From assembly GCA_027596075.1 (NCBI GenBank), contig JADGJC010000370.1:1-36934 (forward strand): 36,934 nt of DNA, read 5' to 3'. Origin of the DNA: Rhizophlyctis rosea (taxonomy: Eukaryota > Chytridiomycota > Chytridiomycetes > Rhizophlyctidales > Rhizophlyctidaceae). The notes beneath the pieces are model-generated. The model did not search any database, was not told where the DNA came from, and was given only the letters and a program-made list of their open reading frames with translations. Made by a program: the position numbers and the translations under genes. Position 1 is the first letter of the stretch. Every line of letters starts with the position of its first letter. Below, in pieces: positions 9,938 through 20,316 of this stretch.

Positions 9938-12404
9938 TCACGAATTTCCAGATTCATGAGATTGTGATTCCACACCTGACTCCGTATGACCCGATATCTT
10001 CCGTGTTTTATTTCCGTCCAGGCGTTCCTGTTCACGATCTTCTCGCCCCTTCCTTTTGCGTGGATTGACACCGCCATCGTCGGCGTACAGATCATCTTCT
10101 TCACCGCCTTCCGGGACCTCAAAGTCCCCATCCTTCGGATCTAGATAACCCAGCTCGGAATCGGTATCGGTCGAATCTCCCGCCTCAGACCCACCACCTC
10201 CGTCTGCGCCCGCATCACCGAGATCCGAAGTGGGGTCCACTTTCATTGATGTTGGAGATTGATCTAATGCGAGCTGGTTGGGTTGGGAATCATGCTCCTC
10301 TGTTGTCGGCGCAACCGCTTCAAAAGCTCCGTTTTCTGTGCTTGGTGGAGAATGTTTCGCTGCACCTCCATTCCCTGCGTCCATCACAGGTGATTGCCCA
10401 CCACTTGCTGTCACTTTCAGCCGGATAATAGCAGGAGGCTTCTTCGCACGCGTGACGGCCTCATGCAACGCCTTCAACATCTTCCCAACATACTTCATCC
10501 CATCCGGTACAGACTTCTTCAAATGAGTCCTCTCACTCCTCTCCGTAGCTGTGTCCTTCATTCGCGACAGCATGTCGACCAAGAACGAATGAAGTCGTTC
10601 CAGTCCATCAAGCTCAAATGGGGAGAGTTTAACACCATCTGCACATCCATGGTTGAGGAGGCCGAAACTCACAATTACCAAGGCAGATGAATTCCATACC
10701 TTCCAGATCCTTCAAATACTTCCTCGCCGCGTACCACTGCATTTTCTCAAAATACGGAAAGCGGAACTTGGCGGGAACGTTCGTTCTCTTTTCAATGTCG
10801 TAGATATCCAGTTGACCACTGATGTTGAGACCTTGCAAGAAGTTACCCCCGATGACTATTGAGTCTTTTGGTGTGTATACTGCGTGGATCTGATTGGGAG
10901 ATTTGAATACGATACTGCGCACAAGTCTGTCATACTTCAACACAACCCACCCATCCCGTTGGTATGATCATCCTACAACACTTTGTAAGTGAAATGGTCA
11001 TCACAACATGACAGATTTCAAACACCTACGTGTTGCCCGCCTGCAAATGGACCTTGACAGGACCACCTTTGATCTCATCTCCAAGAAACGTCACCGACTG
11101 CTCTGGTGACGATGACCACTTTTCATATTTCTTCAGGTTCGCCTTGGTGGGCTCAATGAAGTAAAAGACTTTTTCTCCGGACAGCAGATGGTAGAAGACA
11201 GATGATCCTCCGAAGTCGATATGGAAACTGAGTTGCATTGGATTAGTATCACCTTGATCAATGGAATGTCGTCGATCGGGACACTGACTCGGTGTAGCTG
11301 TCTTTCACACTCATCAGGCAATATAATTGAACCCGCGGGTATTCTTTAACTTTCAAGTCGGACGGCCAGACGTTGTCGATCCAGTCCAAGTCATTGACAA
11401 GCTTCGGCCGTCTGATCTGTTGTGCTAAAGGTGTTTCGCTGATTTCCAAGCTGATGACCTAGAAGTACTGTCAACACGAAGAAAGTAATGCAGAAAACAG
11501 GGACACGTCTCACATTCAAGATCCGCCTTCTTTTTTCTGGTGGTTGCGTGAAATATTGAGCCCAATCGTCAAGTGTCATCATTCGTTCTGATTGCGTCGA
11601 AACTTCAATGACGTCAATTTCTCTCGATCTCCCACACATATCAGCGACTTCTGGGACCTATAAGCTGATCTGTCAGAAGGATCTCTACGCTTGTACACAT
11701 GCACAGCCTCACGTACAGTCAAACTGCTGGGCGGCATGGACATATCCAATCCCTCTGCATTTTCCACAACAACCGGTTCCTTCAATCCTGTCGTTCTCGC
11801 CCACTCCAATGTCAATTCAGCACCATTGAGACGCTGAAACCGATCCGGTGCAAACATTCGTGAATTCAAGATTTTGGTGAATCGCTCCTCGTGCACAGCT
11901 GCTGCATTGCCTTCATGAAGTTGGTTGTAGTCAACCCGGGTCTTTTCTCGGGCTGATCTCCGCTTTGGCTCTCTGACTGGAGGGAAGCGGTCGTCGGTAT
12001 ACGTCAAGCCTGCACATTCAAGACTTTGAAGTGACTCACAGACGGTTTTCCCATATTGACTTTCGCACTGTAACGAGTCGTTTTTAGTGGTCCATCCCAT
12101 GAGATGGAAGCATTGCTTACAAACCACACTGCAATAGAACGTATCGATGAGGTCTACTTCTTTTGCTGTCATTGGAGGCTTGAGACAGTCGGCGTGATAC
12201 CACTCCTGACATCCGTCGCACCTGTGACCGTGTGAGTCTCTGTCGAGAATGGACTTGCGTGCTGTTTACGCGAAGGAGCGCGTACCCAATCATTATTCTT
12301 CCATCATTACTTTCTGGAGCTCGGCAAAAGCAGTACAGTCGGACGCTTCGTTCCGCGGAAGCCGAGGAATCTTGTGCTTCTGCGGTGTGATCCGTCATAG
12401 CCAT
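9938..12404 (-). CDS. PHD-JmjC histone lysine demethylase, KDM2/KDM7 (JHDM1)-like
   Basis: Nine exons, complement(9938..10638, 10700..10889, 10951..10972, 11030..11227, 11289..11458, 11514..11657, 11717..12009, 12121..12221, 12286..12404), 645 aa. Every junction is GT-AG and in frame. The N-terminal PHD finger has C25, C27, C41, C44, H49, C52, C70 and C74. Then come the typical linker [17 protein letters not shown] and the JmjC domain with [20 protein letters not shown]. Iron ligands are H278 and D280, plus H351 in [11 protein letters not shown]. The strand HLQAGNTMIIPTG matches KDM2/7. The family removes methyl groups from histone H3 lysines using Fe(II), 2-oxoglutarate and O2; the PHD finger usually reads H3K4me3. 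The C-terminus is acidic, then basic (NPRKRKGRE), a likely nuclear signal. Exon 7 is only 22 nt. The 111-nt intron 2 has no in-frame stop. Confidence 0.93.
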
Positions 12405-12772
12405 GGTGGATACTTCAACGACGTTGCAGTGTTTTGCGTATCTGTAAAGAATATGCTATGTGTTGGATATATCGTTGTGTGGTTGCTTCAAGTGTTAGGG
12501 TGTAAAGTTCCGACAAGGTTAGGGACTCCTGTCAAAAAGATCAGTTGGGAAAATGAGGAGAAAGGAAGAAACAGGGAAGAAGTGATGGACATGGACAAGC
12601 AAGAGATTCAGATTGATTGCCATTATGCTGCGCCATTTGATCGAACGGCTGATAACTATGTGAAATGACGGTGTGCAGAGTCCAGACTTCATGCGGAGAT
12701 ATTTTTATCACCTCAATTTCCCCAAACCATTTTCTTCACCAGAAGCTAATACCGGTATTTAGAGCCAATGAC
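12405..12772. promoter_or_regulatory. Divergent promoter region, JmjC / F-box genes
   Basis: 368 bp between two divergent start codons. It probably serves both genes. An upstream ATG at 12768 opens a 22-codon frame ending at TAG 12836 that overlaps the F-box start, a possible translational control. Confidence 0.5.
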
Positions 12773-14284
12773 ATGGCCGGTAGGAAAGCACGCCCAGCAA
12801 CAACTGGAAGTAAGAAGAAACCCACGACAACCATAGAAGCACTGCCCAATGAGCTTCTCTTCAAAGTGATACACTACCTCGAAAGCAGCGTGCGCCTCCT
12901 CGTTCTCCGGCCTTTATCTCGACGCTGGAGAGCAGTTGCCGTCTCCCTCCCCGTAGACGTGAACCTCCATGTTTGTTTCCAGAGTCAACAAGATGAAGCC
13001 GTCCTCTCCATATCTACCCTCCATATATCTCGCGGCTTTCCCAAATTTCCCCTCACCAGACCGCCAGCCTCCGCCCTGCCAGCGTTTTCCAACCACGGTT
13101 CGCAGAACACAGTCTGGGCTAGTGTCAGCGTTGGTCGAAACGTCGTTGACTACCCCGCACGACTCCTAAAGGACGTTGTGGCCGCAATAGAAAGTCGGCT
13201 CGGAGTTCCACGGGTTCAGCTCATCCCTGTCCGTATTGAAGTCGCTCGCCCTTCATCCTATTCAGGAACTTCCACGCTCCTCGTAGAGGAACCGGATGAT
13301 GTCCAACGACTAGCAGACTCATTGTTAAATGATGAGATAACCGTCCATCATCCACCGCGTATACTATCTGCCTTTCTTCCCACCTCTTCTACTATACGCG
13401 TGCTCGATCTTGCCACCATTCAAACGCCCGTTGATCTCCCTGCTCTTTTTACCTCTCCCGCAATAGCGTGAGTATATCTTATGCATCTGCAATTGGTTAC
13501 AATACAACTGATGCCACACCTTTCCCTTAGAGGTGTTATCCGCATGCACTTACGGGCCGATTATCGGCTTGCTATGACTCCCACCAGCTCCTTCTCCCCA
13601 ATCCTCTCCCTGTCTGATACCCTGACACATCTCGATCTAGAAGGCCCGTGGTTAACTTCTCTTACTACGGATCCTATGGGACTCACAGATATACTAAGCC
13701 GTCTCACCAACCTGACATATCTTCACGCCGACTTCAACCGCCAAAGTATCGGAACAACGGCACTGGTCAATCTTATCAAAGCACTCCCAAACCTTGTCTC
13801 GTTCGGCTGCCTTGGGGAGATCAATCGCTCTTTCTGGCGATCATTCCAAAAGAAGGAATTGAACCATTTGAAGCATTTGGTGGTTGGAACGCGGCGGGAA
13901 ACCTACTCTAATGCTTCCCGCATTCATACACACATGGAGACTCTCATGACGGAACTACCGTTGGGGATTCTCTGGGCATGTCCTTCCTTGCACAAGCTGT
14001 CAGTTTTTCTTGGATATTACAGCGGTGCAACAACGATGGATTTGCTGCTGAACGCCATCAAACGGATACGGGATGGGGGTTTGGGGTCAGATCCGGATTT
14101 GAAGAGCGGGTTGGGAGCGGTAGATGTGTATCAGGCAGTAGATGTGGGGAGCGTGGGTTGGCTGAGGGGATGGAGTGTTGTTGGTGTGGGGAAGGGGAAG
14201 GGCCAAGGGCGTGTGAAGGTCAGGGTTAGTACGGGAGCCGAGATGGAGCCGGGAAGGGGCATGAAGGTTTGGGATTTTGGTTGA
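12773..14284 (+). CDS. F-box protein with leucine-rich region
   Basis: Two exons, join(12773..13467, 13531..14284), 482 aa. The intron has a GTGAGT donor and a pyrimidine-rich CCCTTAG acceptor. ATG 12773 is chosen because it sits just before the basic leader and the F-box at about residues 21-60 (TIEALPNELLFKVIHYLESS, then RPLSRRWRAVAV). F-box proteins bind SKP1 and bring substrates to SCF ubiquitin ligases. The C-terminal half has leucine-rich-repeat-like strands (LTHLDLEGPWL, LTNLTYLHADF, LPNLVSFGCLG, LNHLKHLVVG), the expected substrate-binding part. The last 60 residues are Gly/Val-rich. Substrate unknown. Confidence 0.85.
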
Positions 14285-14920
14285 TGGGTATGATTTTGTA
14301 CATATAATTCGGGATACCCAATTTCGGATCTGTCCGACCAGTCAAGGGGACCACGAAGGTGACAAAACCCATCATGTTGAGCTCAGTGTTGCCGAAATCC
14401 ATTCGCAACAATTACTGTTAAGAGTCAGTCTTATATGCGAAGTATGCAATACTGCAATACTCGAAATATGTCACTCACGGTGAAGTCCGTTGTGAGGTGT
14501 GATTAGTCAGCCCATTTGGCCGCAATTATGCTCGTGTGACCAGGAGGGGCCGCAACTCCGTGGCGGTATGGCGCAGCAACGCCACTTTGTGTCACAGTTC
14601 AACAATTTGGCCCGGGAAACACACACACACACACACAGACTACTGGGAGGTTCCTTCTTGTCCTCCACACGAAAAAGGGCGGCGCGGTAGGCAAAGACCC
14701 TCCTCTCTCTCCGCTTGTTTTCCGCGAAACAAATCTGGGTGAGGTGTCGTAGCGATATCAACAATAAGGGTGTCGACACTTCCTTCCTTCCCCCTGCCTT
14801 GCACCGTCGGTGGAGTACTCTCTCTCTTTTGTTTACTGTCGAGACCCCTTCCCGAATCCCAATAACTACTTCCACGACCCCCCTCTATCACATCTTGGAC
14901 ACACGTTCTCGAAACCAAAA
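14285..14920. other. Intergenic region with AC microsatellite
   Basis: About 640 bp, including an (AC)n tract of about nine units at 14619-14636, then the promoter/5' UTR of the downstream FMN-binding gene. Pyrimidine-rich tracts (14700-14740, 14815-14840) precede the start codon. No gene seen. Confidence 0.6.
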
Positions 14921-15962
14921 ATGATTGGTTCAAACGGCGCCAGCGAACCGCCCGTCCCATGGAATCCCCTCCTAGTGAATGCATACAAGAAAAACTTCGA
15001 TACAAGCAAAAATGAACCAGGTTTGTATGTCAGTAAATCCTCACGTTCTCGATCATATGCTTTCTAACACCTGCCCGTTGCGTTCCAGTCTACATCCAAA
15101 TCGCATCAGTCCGATCAAACGGCACTCCCAAAATCCAGCAAATAGTCTTTCAGGATTTCTTGCAGCCCGACCCCAAAGTACTCATTTTCTCAGCTGCGAC
15201 GCGGAATGCGGATTTGATGGGGGTTATCAAGTCGTCTCAAACACATGAAATCTTCTGGTAAGTATCATCTTCTTGCATTGCGCATGAAACTTTCAGCGGC
15301 GCAAGAAAGACCAAACTCACCGTAATCCTCACAGGCAAATGCCCAAAACCCGCGAAACCTTCACCCTGACCGGCAGAATCTACATCGTCGCAACCCCTAC
15401 CCTCTCCCACCGCTTCGGCTCCCCACCCCGCCGAATAACCCTAACATCCCCCGACACCCACCCCGACGAATTCTGGGAATCCGAACGCGCAAAACAATGG
15501 AGGCGTCTGTCTCCAACATTCCGCGCGTCCTTCACATGGCCCCAACCAGGCGAACCGAAAGCCTCCACCCGTCCGCGGGGGGAGAGTTGGAGCGTATACA
15601 GGGACCAGACGTCAATCCGTGTCCCCGCACCAGCGATCGATACGGGGTTCAAGTACACACGCTTAGATGCAATGGATGAACGGACCACAGGGACAGGGAA
15701 TGGAGCAACAAGTCCAACAACGCTGGTAGGAACGTTATCGCGAATGGGGATTGTTGGTGGCGGGGCGGGAGCGGGGGCAGGGACGAGTAAAGAGGATGAG
15801 TTGCGGTGTGTGCATAACAGTGCGTTTGATAATTATTGTTTGTTGGTGTTCAAGGCGACGAGGGTTGATCATTGGATTCCGGGGGCGATTACGCCGCCGG
15901 AGAGGACGATTTGGGTGTGTTCGAAGGATGGGGTTTGGACGGATGAGGAGGTTAATCCTTAG
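14921..15962 (+). CDS. Pyridoxamine 5'-phosphate oxidase-like FMN-binding protein (Alr4036 type)
   Basis: Three exons, join(14921..15020, 15089..15257, 15335..15962), 298 aa. The small first exon encodes MIGSNGASEPPVPWNPLLVN. The split-barrel core runs VYIQIASVRSNGTPKIQQIV, KVLIFSAATRNADLMGVIKS, HEIFWQMPKTRETFTLTGRI, which matches the Alr4036/PF12766 pattern (substrate-side strand, the T/SR.xD flavin motif, then the 'W...T.E.F.L.G' strand). The middle carries DEFWESERAKQWRRLSPTFR, typical of the family. The C-terminus has HNSAFDNYCLLVFKATRVDHW. Members bind FMN and are presumed flavin-dependent oxidases or reductases; the substrate is generally unknown. A Gly/Thr-rich insert of about 50 residues (from about 15685) separates core and tail. 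Confidence 0.8.
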
Positions 15963-16338
15963 ATTGTAGGATGTTAGATCTTAGACGTAAGACGTAGATC
16001 TGAATAGTTGTTTTGTGAGGGTGCCCCGAAGCCGGGTTGGGCTGATTTCGGCATACGGCATCCTCTTTCTTCTTTCTTGTTTCTTTTTTTGTTTTAGTTT
16101 TGTTTCCTTCTTCTTGCAAAGTTAATTTTTTGTACTTGTATTTCCAAGACATGTAAATGTAGATATGGTGATTTGTTCCTATGTATATTTTCCACCATAT
16201 TTGCTCTGATGGTTTTGATTTATGATACATCAACCATGAACATCTGCCAATTTGCATGAATGACGAATCTTTACACATACATGGACGCCGCAATTGAACT
16301 ATACTCCGTACTATCTAAACATTACTCAACTCGCATCC
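15963..16338. terminator. Convergent 3' flanks
   Basis: 376 bp between two genes that end toward each other. It contains T/C-rich and TTTTTTTG tracts (16069-16135), consistent with 3'-end and polyadenylation signals. No gene seen. Confidence 0.45.
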
Positions 16339-18807
16339 CTAAAAGAACGCCCACTTCGTCGGACTAGCCGGTGCCCCTCCTCCTCCTCCCACACCACCCG
16401 CCCCTTCCTCCCCACCCCAAACAACCGGCGCCGCCACCGGCCACCCCCACGGCACACCCCACCCACCCGGCGTCATCAACGTCGGCGTCACAGGCTCCAT
16501 CCCATACCCCCTCGTCGGCGACACCGATAATGACGGCGCACCACCACCCGAAGATGGCGTTGAAGATGACGAGGACGTCAGACTTACGCGTGAGACGTCC
16601 AGGGAGAGTGTTGTTGGGGATGTTGTTGTCGTTGAGGGGTTTGATGTTGGTGTAGATGTTGGTGGTTGTGGTTCGGTGGTTGTTGGTGTTTGAGGAGGTT
16701 GTTGCATCAAACGAGACGATCTCCTCAGAGGTTGTTGGAACGACGGTGGTTTCTGTCCCTGTGACTCATCCTTCTCTCCATTCGACTGTTGTATCGTCGT
16801 AGCTGTGTTCGCAGCCGCATTACGTTGCATCTCGCTATTCGACGCAGACGACGGAATGGGCATGGAGGGTGGGAAGAAGGATGCAAATGTTGTTGGCGTC
16901 ATGAATGGTGAGGGGGAGAAGAGACTGAAGGATATTCTTCTGTCTGGGGAGACGGCTGTTGGATTGGGGGTTGGGAAGATCCAGGAGATGCGACGGTCTG
17001 GCGAGGGGAATATGGGTTGGTGTGAAGGCTGTTGTTGTTGTTGCTGCTGCCGCTGTTGCTGTTGTTGCTGAGGCATTGGCGGACGCCGCGCGGCCTGTTG
17101 AGGCTGCGGCTGCGGCTGCTGCGAAGACTGACGTGATGCCACCCTTTGTTGCGTCGCAGCAGGCATCCCATCACCCTTATCACCCTCACTCTCAGCCTTC
17201 TCCTTTCCTTTCACCTTCCTCCTCTTCCCCGCAGATCCACCCCTCGACCCATCAGACGTCACAGCCGCCTCATTCTGCGCCTCCGTCCCCAAATGCAACG
17301 CTCCAGTAGTGGTTTGCCCACCTACACCAGTCTGCATCTGACCCTGTTGCACAAGGCTCCCACCATCACTTCCACCCGCCATACCCATCATACCCGGATA
17401 AACCATCTGATACCCATAAGGCTTCGCCATAGGAACCATCCCCGCCGCGCTCCACATCTGCTGCTGTTGCTGCTGCATCAACGCTTGTTGCTCAGGAGTG
17501 AACTGTTGTCCAGGTCTTTGTCCATGTCCCTGGACGTTCCCATCATACCCTGAATCAACATTCATCGATCCCATCGACGTCTCCGGCGTAGGTTGGTATG
17601 CCATGCTATTCCGCTGAGATGATCCGATGCCGTTCGTCGTTGTTGCTGCACGCGTTTTGGGTTTGTTCTGATTACCGCTCTTGCCGGGAGGACTTCCTTT
17701 ATCCGGCGAGCCCTGAGCATGTTGAGGAGCACCAGCAGGATACGGCATGGGGATTGGAACGGGCATCGGTATGGGGACTGGCATGGCGGCTCCAGGATAC
17801 ATTCCCGCCGCCATGGGCACCGGCACCGGCACAGGCATGCCCATGCCCATTCCCATCATTTCCGCAGCCTCCAAACTGGCGATTGCCGGATCTTTACCAG
17901 CCTTTGTCAATTCCTTTTGCAAAACGCGCATCTTCAATCGCCGGTGCAGGTCGAGTTTAAGTGGATTCAGCATTTGCGGTTGGGCGGATGTTGTTGTGTA
18001 GGGTGGGTGGCGTTGTTGGGAGGCGGGACGGCTTTTCGTGTTGGGTTTGGAAGATGAGGTGGGTGTAGGGGACTTTGTGTCGCGAGCGAACGGTGCGTTG
18101 GGACTGTTGGATGTAGTTGATGCGCTGGAAACAGCGGATCGAGCTTGTTGCTGGGCGTAAATGTAAGCGCTTGGATCATACGTCATGGGCATCGGCATGG
18201 GCATGGGCATTTGCAATTGCATTTGAACGGGTGTGGGAACTTGTTGGGGATGTGCTGCCGGTTGGTGATGCGATTGAGTTTGCGATTGTCCCGACTGTCC
18301 TGGTGATGACGATGGTTGTTGATTCTGGGGTGCAAGCTGCGGTTGATAACCCATCATCATGCCAGTCGACGGATCCACCACAGGCATCCAACCAAAATAA
18401 GGTGCCATGCGATAGTCTTCCGCGTACTGCTGTCCCATCCCATTACTCATCGCCTGCCGTCCACCTTCCATGCCCGACGCCCCAACCTCTTCTCCTTCCA
18501 CCTCCCGATTCCCACGCTTCTTCCCTCTCACAGTCTGTCCGCCCGGATTTGATGGAAGCGCCCCTCGATTCGCACCGGCATTTCCCTGCGTCTGCCCCAT
18601 GGCCATGCCCATCATTCCATTAGGTCCATTCCAGTACGGACCCCGCCTGTTCCCTTGCCCTCCCGTTTCGTCCCCTCCATACATCATCGTGGGGAACCCT
18701 TGTGGTCCGTACTGCGGTGGGATGGGCATGGCCATGGGCATCGGCACCGGCATAGCCATTCCACGAAATCCACTGTGGTGAACGTGAGTTCGTTTGATGT
18801 GATTCAC
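16339..18807 (-). CDS. Long Q/P/M-rich intrinsically disordered protein
   Basis: A single 822-codon frame on the minus strand. It is low in complexity almost throughout: Met-Pro repeats (PVPMPMAMPIP near the start, again in the middle), polyQ (about 17030-17075), Ser/Thr-Pro and Gly-rich blocks. One helical, ordered-looking segment stands out (LKLDLHRRLKMRVLQKELTK, followed by AGKDPAIASLEAAEM). A basic patch (SAGKRRKVKGKEK) looks like a nuclear signal. Conserved-looking short motifs include YFGWMPVVDPSTGMMMGYQP. The length of the frame and the periodic codons support coding. The start is uncertain: ATG 18807 is used, but an acceptor-like CACCACAG lies just inside and an upstream exon is possible. 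Transcriptional-regulator or RNA-granule roles would fit the composition but are not shown. Confidence 0.65.
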   Translation of the reverse strand: MNHIKRTHVHHSGFRGMAMPVPMPMAMPIPPQYGPQGFPTMMYGGDETGGQGNRRGPYWNGPNGMMGMAMGQTQGNAGANRGALPSNPGGQTVRGKKRGNREVEGEEVGASGMEGGRQAMSNGMGQQYAEDYRMAPYFGWMPVVDPSTGMMMGYQPQLAPQNQQPSSSPGQSGQSQTQSHHQPAAHPQQVPTPVQMQLQMPMPMPMPMTYDPSAYIYAQQQARSAVSSASTTSNSPNAPFARDTKSPTPTSSSKPNTKSRPASQQRHPPYTTTSAQPQMLNPLKLDLHRRLKMRVLQKELTKAGKDPAIASLEAAEMMGMGMGMPVPVPVPMAAGMYPGAAMPVPIPMPVPIPMPYPAGAPQHAQGSPDKGSPPGKSGNQNKPKTRAATTTNGIGSSQRNSMAYQPTPETSMGSMNVDSGYDGNVQGHGQRPGQQFTPEQQALMQQQQQQMWSAAGMVPMAKPYGYQMVYPGMMGMAGGSDGGSLVQQGQMQTGVGGQTTTGALHLGTEAQNEAAVTSDGSRGGSAGKRRKVKGKEKAESEGDKGDGMPAATQQRVASRQSSQQPQPQPQQAARRPPMPQQQQQQRQQQQQQQPSHQPIFPSPDRRISWIFPTPNPTAVSPDRRISFSLFSPSPFMTPTTFASFFPPSMPIPSSASNSEMQRNAAANTATTIQQSNGEKDESQGQKPPSFQQPLRRSSRLMQQPPQTPTTTEPQPPTSTPTSNPSTTTTSPTTLSLDVSRVSLTSSSSSTPSSGGGAPSLSVSPTRGYGMEPVTPTLMTPGGWGVPWGWPVAAPVVWGGEEGAGGVGGGGGAPASPTKWAFF
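17029..17075. repeat. CAG/CAA (polyglutamine) microsatellite
   Basis: An imperfect run of CTG/TTG/CCG triplets on the plus strand encodes QQQQQQRQQQQQQQ in the minus-strand protein. Mixed CAG/CAA codons argue for selection on glutamine rather than recent pure-repeat expansion. Confidence 0.8.
17745..17860. repeat. Hexanucleotide GGCATG/GGCATC-type repeats
   Basis: Imperfect GGCATG, GGCATC and GGCACC hexamers inside the disordered gene. They encode alternating Met/Pro/Val-Pro (PVPIPMPVPIPMP, MPVPVPVPM). Similar hexamer clusters occur at 18186-18213 and 18720-18758 in the same gene, so the motif arose or spread several times. Confidence 0.75.
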
Positions 18808-19177
18808 AAAGGCAGATCCCGTTGAGCGATAGACAATGGCGTACTACAGCGCAACCAACTTATTCACGGCAAAGTACGTGTCAGTTGCAAGTAACGGCTC
18901 AAGCAGTTACGAAGAAGTAGAGTGTGTGAAGACAAAAAACCCCGCGGCGAGGGTCCTCAGGTTAGCAATATGCAAGCAGCAACACCGAAGATCGAGAGTC
19001 ACCTCCGCGTGATCGCTGTGATTCATGATGATGATGATCACACATCCAGTCGGCATGAGAAGGATTGGAAGCATGAATGGAAAGGGTGTGATGAATAGGG
19101 ATTGGTCAATCAGATTGACACATGTGGCTGGTGACTCATATATCATCTGTCCGATCATGTGGGCTTATGAAAGCAGG
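18808..19177. promoter_or_regulatory. Divergent intergenic region
   Basis: 370 bp between the disordered-protein gene (-) and MATH-BTB copy 1 (+). It contains an ATGATGATGATGATC microsatellite near 19026 and possible unplaced 5' exons of either gene. Confidence 0.45.
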
Positions 19178-20316
19178 ATGCCCCAACTGAGCCCGACCAC
19201 TCCCCACCAACCGCACCAGAAAACAGCATACACAAATATGCGAACAAAAACAACGTCGTTTGGACCTATGAATGCAACCTGTCAGGAGTGAAACACTGGC
19301 TGGATCGCACCTTCAAAAAGAGACAATCGACGGAGATATACTCGGACCCGTTCGGACCAGAGGGATTGCGGTTCCGTCTTGTGCTGGAGATCAGTAGAAA
19401 GGATGCAGACGACGGGAAGGAAACCAGTCAGGCTGATTGTCAGATAGTTAGTTTTTGGTGTGAGGTGTTGCAGAGTGCGAAGGAGAAGATAATGGGATCT
19501 GCGTGGCTTCGCAAAGCCATCCCGTCCATCTCCATCAAACATCCGCACGATAACGAGGAGGATTGGGAGTTAGGGAAGGATGATGGCGAATACAGCGACT
19601 TGACGGCTGAAGAGGATAGCTACGGCTGGAAGGACGTTGCAACCTTCAAAAAACTCGAAGACTATTTTGCGGCAGATGGATCATTGACGATCGTAGTGAG
19701 GATGAAAGCCCAGTTGCCATCAACATTTGTGGAACCAACACACTCGATAGCGTCCAATTCGCCGTTTGCGCAGTTTTTCCTCCAAGAGTACCTGTCCGAT
19801 ATTACCATTCAAATTGTTGACAGCCACGCAGACACCGACCAAGCCGAGACTTCCGACAGCCTTGCTGCCCATAAATTGGTCCTATCCTCCCAAAGCGGCT
19901 ACTTCAGAGCTCTATTCTCCTCTGGCTGCAAAGAATCAACCTCGTACACCACGAACGTAACCGATTTCTCCGTCCAGACCATGAAATCTCTACTGGAATT
20001 TCTATACATCGGCTTCCTACACCACCATCAACCACACGATCTCGACTCTCGCCTACAGCTCATTCGCGCAGCCGACTATTTTCAAGTGAAAGATCTTCAC
20101 TATTACATTGCCAATGATATCCTTATGCATGACTTGACTCCGTCCTCTGCGTTGAAAATTCTTGAATTCGACAGCAGCTACAACTTGTATGGTATGTTAG
20201 GAGATAGGGTGCAAGATTGGGTACGTGGTCGTTGGGATCAGTTGGTGCGTGAGGAAGCATTCACGGAAAGTATGAGAGAGGTCGATGGGAGCATCATCGC
20301 GAATATATTTGGATAG
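19178..20316 (+). CDS. MATH-BTB domain protein, copy 1 (start unresolved)
   Basis: The body frame is open from 19171 to the stop at 20316, without internal lesions. It has a MATH/TRAF-like N-terminal half (VVWTYECNLSGVKHWLDRTF; DPFGPEGLRFRLVLEI; EDYFAADGSLTIVVRMKAQL), then BTB/POZ (YLSDITIQIVD; AAHKLVLSSQSGYFRALFSS; SLLEFLYIGFLHHHQP) and C-terminal BACK-like helices ending REVDGSIIANIFG. Such proteins usually bridge cullin-3 and substrates bound by MATH. The body frame has no ATG; the nearest ATG (19178) is out of frame by +2, and an in-frame TGA lies at 19168. Either a 5' exon joins at the CAG acceptor (19174-19176) or an early frameshift killed the start. A GTG at 19288 is not a credible fungal start. 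Confidence 0.7.

Noticed and set aside
10246..12668. Plus-strand frames antisense to the JmjC gene
   Set aside because: Shadows of the nine-exon minus-strand gene, which has a complete domain set and exact splice phases.
17029..17075. CRISPR-like or tandem-repeat array
   Set aside because: It is a coding CAG/CAA tract. No spacer-repeat periodicity anywhere in the window.
16371..18781. Many plus-strand frames opposite the disordered-protein gene
   Set aside because: Repetitive codons keep several antisense frames open. They have no features of their own.
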